Assembly (NCBI GenBank): GCA_964036045.1
Contig: OZ038402.1
Location: forward strand, 12,729,739 to 12,793,738
Origin: Eutreptiella sp. 'Long Island Sound 2002'
Lineage: Eukaryota; Euglenozoa; Euglenophyceae; Eutreptiales; Eutreptiaceae
Reading direction: 5' to 3'
Length of the DNA stretch: 64,000 bases
In this document: positions 58,439 through 64,000 of the stretch, piece after piece
How the letters are laid out: every line of letters starts with the position of its first letter
Position numbering within the stretch: the first letter of the stretch is position 1
Translations under genes and position numbers: made by a program
The notes under the pieces: generated by a model
What the model was told of the DNA's origin: nothing
Seen by the model: the letters and a program-made list of their open reading frames with translations, nothing else
Databases searched by the model: none

Positions 58439-58516
58439 GTCCAAGATGTGTCTTTCTGTCTACAAGGTCTGTGCCATGATCCACCTTTACTCATGACTGT
58501 TTTTCTATTAGTTGTT

Positions 58517-58600
58517 GTACAGAAAAGTCTGCACTGTTCCTGCATAGTTCCTAAAAAAGTTACACTGTTCCTACATAGTTCCTGAAAATCTTTACACTGT
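58517..58600. repeat. Detached degenerate copies of the 32-bp satellite
   Basis: About two and a half units (AAAAGTCTGCACTGTTCCTG, then ACACTGTTCCTACATAGTTC) follow a 160-bp non-repeat spacer after the main array. Confidence 0.85.
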
Positions 58601-59065
58601 TTTCAGGATTGCCATGACCGTCATTCAGCGGTGAACTCAAGGCAACATTCGGTACTGATCTTGGGGCGATGACCGTATGCCTGTGACGCGAGGGTATATG
58701 GTAGCTCAGTACTGGCGCTTCGGCCCCCCCTCTTCAGCGTCGCATACACAAGCCCACATTCCGTGCCGGAGCAGAGTGACTCAGCAATTTACAGCGGCAT
58801 CCAATGCGACATTGCGGTTGCCCTGGAGCGTTTCAGTGAATTGTTCATGGCCCCATTCGGGACCACCCCACCCTCAGCCATGCCCAGGGCCGGGGGCAGA
58901 GTTGCGCCCATCGCAATGGGGGACCCGGGGAAAGGGGGGGTGGGGACAGAGGGATGGCGGTGCGCATTGCACGAGGCTCCAGCCAGGGCACTGCTTGACA
59001 ATGGGCGGGGGGGGGGGGGAGGGCGGAATAGGGCCTGGCCATCCTGCCCTCCCACATTAATTTTC

Positions 59066-59135
59066 AGGAACTATGTCGGAACAATGCCCTATTGTTCGGA
59101 ACTATGTAGGAACAGTGCAACTCTGTATGAGGAAC
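59066..59135. repeat. Inverted satellite-like fragments
   Basis: CAGGAACTATGTCGGAACAA and GGAACTATGTAGGAACAGTG are reverse-complement versions of the satellite unit (CACTGTTCCTACATAGTTCC), about 0.7 kb right of the array. Confidence 0.8.
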
Positions 59136-62100
59136 TATGCTCATAAGCCAGCTGCCCTCCGCCCCCTCGCCCGCTCGCCCGCCGACCCTTCCCTGTCCAC
59201 CCGGACCCCACTCCGACTCCGAGGTACCTCCCACCGGCAGAGAGTCTCCCCAAAACTCGCGCCAGTCCCCCCAAACCCCTCGAGGAACGGTCACCGAGGG
59301 ACCGTTGGGACAATGCGTGAGGACCCGAACCAGACCCTCCCACAATATTCCAGTGCAATCGGAGGAAAGGCAAAGGCGCTGTGGGACTTTTGGACTTTGG
59401 GGGGGAAAGTGGGGGGGGGGGGCGAATCACGGAGTAACACATCAATCCAAAGTTTGGCACGGGTCAAACGAAAACATACGAACCTTCGCCCGCAGTCCGC
59501 GCTTCATGAACTAAATCTTGGCCACTAACTGCCAGTGGTTGGCGATGAATTACCTTCTGTTGGCAACCAACCGCCAGCCCAGAGGGCTGTCCTGAAGGGC
59601 CATCCCCGGTGGCAAGGTGGTGTTCTGATCCATCAGGTACCTCACACACCAACGTGGTCCTCAGGCTGCGGCCTGCAATCCCTTGCATAGGCTCTGTGCA
59701 CTGTGCACTGTGTGTGCGTATTGCACGCACCTCAACGCCTGTGGGCCATTGCTGGGGTACGCACTGTGGGAGAATCCTTGCACTGCGCGCGCACTGCGAG
59801 CGCACTGCGAGCGCACTGCGCACACACTGCGCGCTACTTTTAGACTACCCCCCCCCCCCTTTGTATAAGCTACGCCCTTGTCCAAGCTACAGTAGGCGTA
59901 GGGACCGTATTAATTTGGTGCCTAATTTTAATTCGGTACCAAATGTAGTGCAGCCACATGAGACATGGGCTTGGTGATGGATTTGCAAGTAACATAGAGT
60001 CATGGACACCTTTGTTGTGAGTGTTTGCCCACTTGACCCAGATAGCTCTGATTTTGGGGATGTTTGTGCATTATATGCCCCTTTCTTGCACCAGCTCACC
60101 ATGCAATCCTCTCTTTTTGAACCTGGGTGCCCGGTGTTGGTAGTTGTATGTGTCGCGCGCAAGCTACGCCCGTGTCCAAGCTACAGTAGGCGTAGGGACC
60201 GTATTAATCTGGGACTTTGGCGTAGCTTATGCAAAGGGGGGGGGCGGGGTATGTTCCCCCCGAAGAGCCCCTAGGCACGCCCCTCGGAAACACCAAATAG
60301 TTGCACTGCGCTGAAGGCGCCCCCTGTGGATGGACCAGGCCATGCATCCCTCACCCTCTCTTTTGGGGGCGGGGAGGGGGGGGGAGGTTTGACCGAGGAC
60401 ACCCCTGCAGGGGGTGAGGGGGGGGTGAGGGCAGCGAACTGATGCGGCCCGTTCCCCTGGATCAGTAGGTTTGCAGCCCGGCCTCCCGGCCCTTCCGGTC
60501 ACGTAATTAGCTCCAGCTCTACCCTTTTACTCGCAGGACCGCATGGTGACAAGGCAATCCCCCTACACCCCGGCAATACGTTGTATTTAGTCTGGCCCTT
60601 CTTATCTCACAGCCATACCTGATTGGACATTGTTACCGAATATCCGCATGGCACAGGCCATCCGGTCATCGCCAATGCGCATGGATGACTGGTATTGCTC
60701 CACTAACTACCCCCCCCCCCCCTTGTCCCAAACACGGGCCGGGTTCCGGTTCAGGGGGCAAAAATGCGGAAACACGGGGTCGCCGGGTTTGGACAAGCCG
60801 TGTTGGGACAAGGCGGGGGGGGCTGGGGGGGGAACCTGGACAGGCTGACACTTCTTGAACCTGCAGCTGTGCCGGCGTGTCAAGCGTGACGCAGGGGGCA
60901 GACACAGTACTGTGTGAGTCCTCACCCGCTTTGCAATGCACTCGCTCGCGCGCGGCGGGTGCCCCCCGCATCCCCAAGGGAAGATGGCCAAAATGGCCAC
61001 AACCCCCAACCGCCCGGAGGGACTGTCAAGGAACACGCGACACACAATGAGACGTGTACACACAACAAGGGCCTGGCAGTGCAGAACGTGACCATGAAAG
61101 GGCATGCTCCGGTGCGTGCGCAGGACTCTGGCGGTAGCGGGAGCCAATGCTATTGTGTCCCCCTCCGGCTCAACAGGTTCAACAGGTTCGATGAGCACAG
61201 TATGAGCTCTCAGGCAACACAGCCAATGCCGTTCTACACCACAACGCCCCCGTGGCATTGCTATCAACAGCTGCAGAAAGTCCACCGAAACCTCAACAAC
61301 CACCGTCCCTGTGGGCTTGGCATCAAAAAGGTCAGGCAGATCCCCCCCCCCCCCGTCCTCCCGAGGGAATCACAAGGGCCATGGCATTGCAGGGGAGGGG
61401 GCTGGGGGGGGACAGGGGACTGGGGAAAGCGATGCCGGGTGTCGGCATTTGGGTGTGCCCTGGAAGTGAGCCCAGGAGTCCCAAGGATCGGGGGGGGGGG
61501 GGTCATTGGGCATCTCCACCAACGCTCTGGCGTACCGCCCCATACCCTCACCCTCAGCGTTTGCCCAGTGGACAGTCTTTTGCCGCTAAAAAGAGCAGCG
61601 GCTTCTCGTTGGACACTCCCATAGACACAGTGGCCGCCCCCCGCCCACACACCCCACGCCCCTCGGGGACAGACCTCCCCCCCAGACCCCCCAACCCCCG
61701 GAGGACCAGTCCCCCAATGACCCCCCCCCCCATTTGGAGTCGTGTGGTGTGCCAGTCACAAGGGCAGGCACACATCAGCACAACAAAACCCCTCATCAGT
61801 GGTACCGTAGGCGCCTTTCGGTCTGGGAGGAGAGTGGCAGGAGACATGCAATACCCCCCCCCCCTGCGCGCCCGCCGGAGGGGGACTGTGTGTGTGACCC
61901 AAAGCAGACCTCTGGGCCCTCTGCGCACAGGGGCTGCCCCTAACCCCTGGCGTCCGTCCCACGCCGGCAGTCATCCCCATGACAGTGAAGTTTGGAGGGC
62001 GCTCCCCACCGCATCTGATGTGGGACATGCAACAAAGTCTGGGGATGGCCATGACCTCAGTACAATGGCCGGGTGCAGTTTGGGCCTGGCAGCAGAGCAC

Positions 62101-62655
62101 GAGAACAGTGAACGATCGTGTGCTGCCGCTTGTTACGAACCTCCCATTTGGGGGGGGGGGGGGGGGGCAGGGGTGTTTTGAAGGGGGGGCTCCAGGGCCC
62201 AGCCTATGCCCAGCCACTGTCCCCCTGACGCTAACCCTAACCTCCTCCAACCGCCTGTTAACTGCTTCTGGGGCAGCCTCTGGGGCCCCTTCCGCTCTAA
62301 TGCATCCCTCGGGGGGCGGATGAAGGGTCAGTGCAGGGCCCGTGGGAGAGTGGGTGGGTCAGATCTCATGTCGCAGACTACGCCTGCGGCACCGGGGCTC
62401 TGCCGTGTGGGCTCAGACCGCAGGGGCGTCCAGAAACGCGGACCCCCGATGTCTGTGCCGCCCCCCCCCCCGCCTCGGGGGGGGGGGGGGCAGAGGCACC
62501 CTCCGCCACACACCCCGTCCCCAGGCCCCATGTTAGACCCCCATGTGCCTGAGGTGTAGCATGAGGCACCATCAGCGGCAGTAAAGACCGGGGCGGTGGT
62601 GTGCAGGCGGTTTCACGCCGCGGCCCGGCACCCGGCACTCGGTAGGAGTCACCGC
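59136..62655. other. Non-coding right flank
   Basis: I see no supported gene. It includes a CACTGCGAGCG-type short tandem (59775-59830), the inverted-repeat element at 59.85-60.25 kb, and G/C runs at 60708, 61490, 61857 and 62150. Open frames up to about 310 codons (61252-62181) are Pro/Gly/Arg-rich, without a domain. Confidence 0.4.
59848..60245. mobile_element. Small inverted-repeat element, about 400 bp
   Basis: A C-run followed by CCCTTTGTATAAGCTACGCC at the left is matched at the right by its reverse complement with one mismatch (GGCGTAGCTTATGCAAAGGG and a G-run). A near-identical 48-bp segment is also present twice in direct orientation (59867-59914 and 60160-60207), each with an internal CTACGCC...GGCGTAG hairpin. 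TA stands at the outer edge on both sides. It could be a Tc1/mariner-like MITE or a local foldback. Confidence 0.45.
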
Positions 62656-62793
62656 TGCCCCGATGGCCCCCCCCTCCCCTTCAAGCAAAGCCCTGGGGGT
62701 GAGACCTAATGAAGGTGGGCGAAGTGAAGGAGCAGGCGGAACCTTTGGGAATTGGCCTTGTTTACCACCGCCTCCCCCCAAATGTGTGTGGGG
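62656..62793 (+). repeat. 138-bp direct duplication, copy 1
   Basis: By eye identical to 63735-63872, displaced by 1,079 bp. It starts TGCCCCGATGGCCCCC. A partial third relative (GAGACCTAATGAGGGTGAG) occurs at about 63191. Confidence 0.9.
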
Positions 62794-63734
62794 TGCCGCG
62801 GGACAATGCGTAGCCGGGTCACGGCCCTCATTCAGCAGGGCCCGCCCATACCTGACTCAGCGGCCGCCCAGCCCTCCGCAATCCCCCGCCTCAGCGCCCC
62901 GGCAGATCTGGTGCGGTCAGCTTCACAATACAAAATGGACCGATGTCCGGTGAAGGTGTAGGCCAGAATCTGGAGAGTTGGGGGCGGGGGGAGAGAGGGG
63001 GTGCCATCAACGCTGAGTGAGTGTGCCGGTCTGTACTTCCGGGTGTACGTATGTGTTCGCCGTTTGCCTGTTGAGGGGGCGGTGGGGGTTGTCCACCCAC
63101 TTGGGGAGGGGGGGGTTGTCCACCCAGTTGGGGGTGGGGGGTGAAGGGCAAGGGTTCAAAAAATGCGAGTGTGCGTGGGGCAGGGGGGGTAGAGACCTAA
63201 TGAGGGTGAGCTAAGCGAAGGTGGGGCTGACTAACCCCGTATCACACACGCCACCTCCCAAGAGCTCCGGGATCGCACCCACTCAACGGCACATCACTTC
63301 AAAACACGAGCGGGAGTGAGCGATGATGAGAGTTGGTGTGGCAAACGGTGTGGCAAACGCGACGCGCCGCGACAGCGAGGGCCGTGTCGGGGCGCGGTCT
63401 GCACACCGCACGGCACCGCCCAAGGGGGTGCAGGTGACCAAGTCACCCAACGCCCGTCATGCGGTACAAGACACCGTGCGTTACCGGCGCGTGGCCGTGA
63501 AGAGCCTCCCACCGCTGACCGGGAGGGGGGGGAGCCTGGCGGGGGGGGGGGACCAGGGAATCGCCTGAGGAGGGGGGGGTTACCCCCGTCCCCCCTCCCC
63601 ACTGCACTGACTCTACCCCAAAGGCATTCCCATACCCCAACACCAGCCCCCAACCGCATTCCCAACCGCCAGAAACCGCCCCCCCCACAACCGCTGTCAC
63701 ACCCCCCGTGACCGCTCTGCAACCGCCCCGGGAC

Positions 63735-63872
63735 TGCCCCGATGGCCCCCCCCTCCCCTTCAAGCAAAGCCCTGGGGGTGAGACCTAATGAAGGTGGGCG
63801 AAGTGAAGGAGCAGGCGGAACCTTTGGGAATTGGCCTTGTTTACCACCGCCTCCCCCCAAATGTGTGTGGGG
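63735..63872 (+). repeat. 138-bp direct duplication, copy 2
   Basis: Second copy of the 62.66-kb segment; it then runs into a G-tract. Confidence 0.9.
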
Positions 63873-64000
63873 GGGGGGTGTGGGGGGGTGAGAGAAGGTT
63901 CCCTGGTCACCCCCCCCCCCCACCCCCTGGGCCCACCACCGTCAGAGCACAGGCCGGTCCTCAGGGGCAATGCCCGTCACTATGCCAAACGGCATGTCCC

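Overview
The window looks like nuclear DNA of a GC-rich microbial eukaryote, most likely an alga; I cannot place it more precisely. The evidence is spliced genes with GT-AG introns of 1.3-6.5 kb, Kozak-like start contexts, non-LTR retrotransposon and hAT remnants, tRNA-like SINE candidates, several large tandem arrays, and very many runs of 10-18 G or C. There are no bacterial operons or ribosome binding sites. Most long open frames here are by-products of high GC or of repeats whose unit lacks stops.

I can support three protein-coding genes, all on the minus strand. From right to left: (1) an intact intronless HIT-family gene (45927-46334, 135 aa). (2) A six-exon gene (22820-40727) whose splice phases join into one 930-codon frame. 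It encodes a FUSC/aromatic-acid-exporter-like membrane protein with two membrane halves, and its five introns are full of mobile-element remains. (3) A secreted or membrane-anchored protein (6686-14310, probably incomplete at its 3' end). Its second half resembles the start of an AsmA/TamB-type lipid-transfer groove, and its single visible 6.5-kb intron carries two adjacent minisatellites.

Layout: 1-6.6 kb holds tRNA-like SINE fragments, a degenerate interspersed repeat and a 110-bp duplication. 6.7-14.3 kb is the AsmA-like gene, with a 35-bp array (7.03-8.55 kb) and a 61-bp array (8.56-10.79 kb) in its intron. 14.3-22.8 kb is intergenic, with a complete MITE with 8-bp target duplications, a 650-bp element with perfect 18-bp terminal inverted repeats, and a 29-bp minisatellite. 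22.8-40.7 kb is the FUSC-like gene; its introns hold a hAT transposase remnant, a second MITE copy, an 11-bp-unit repeat split by an AT-rich island, and a LINE tail with RNase H. 40.7-45.9 kb is G/C-tract-rich intergenic DNA. 46.4-58.4 kb is a GAGGT microsatellite followed by a 32-bp satellite of about 367 copies with no net length change. 58.4-64 kb holds satellite fragments, small inverted repeats and recent duplications.

The three genes show no functional link: a nucleotide hydrolase, a multi-pass transporter-like protein and a possible lipid-transfer protein. The most notable features are the length-perfect 32-bp satellite with a 1,216-bp displaced internal duplication, the CAGGG-ended MITEs, and the transposon-laden introns. 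No known defence or biosynthetic system is visible.
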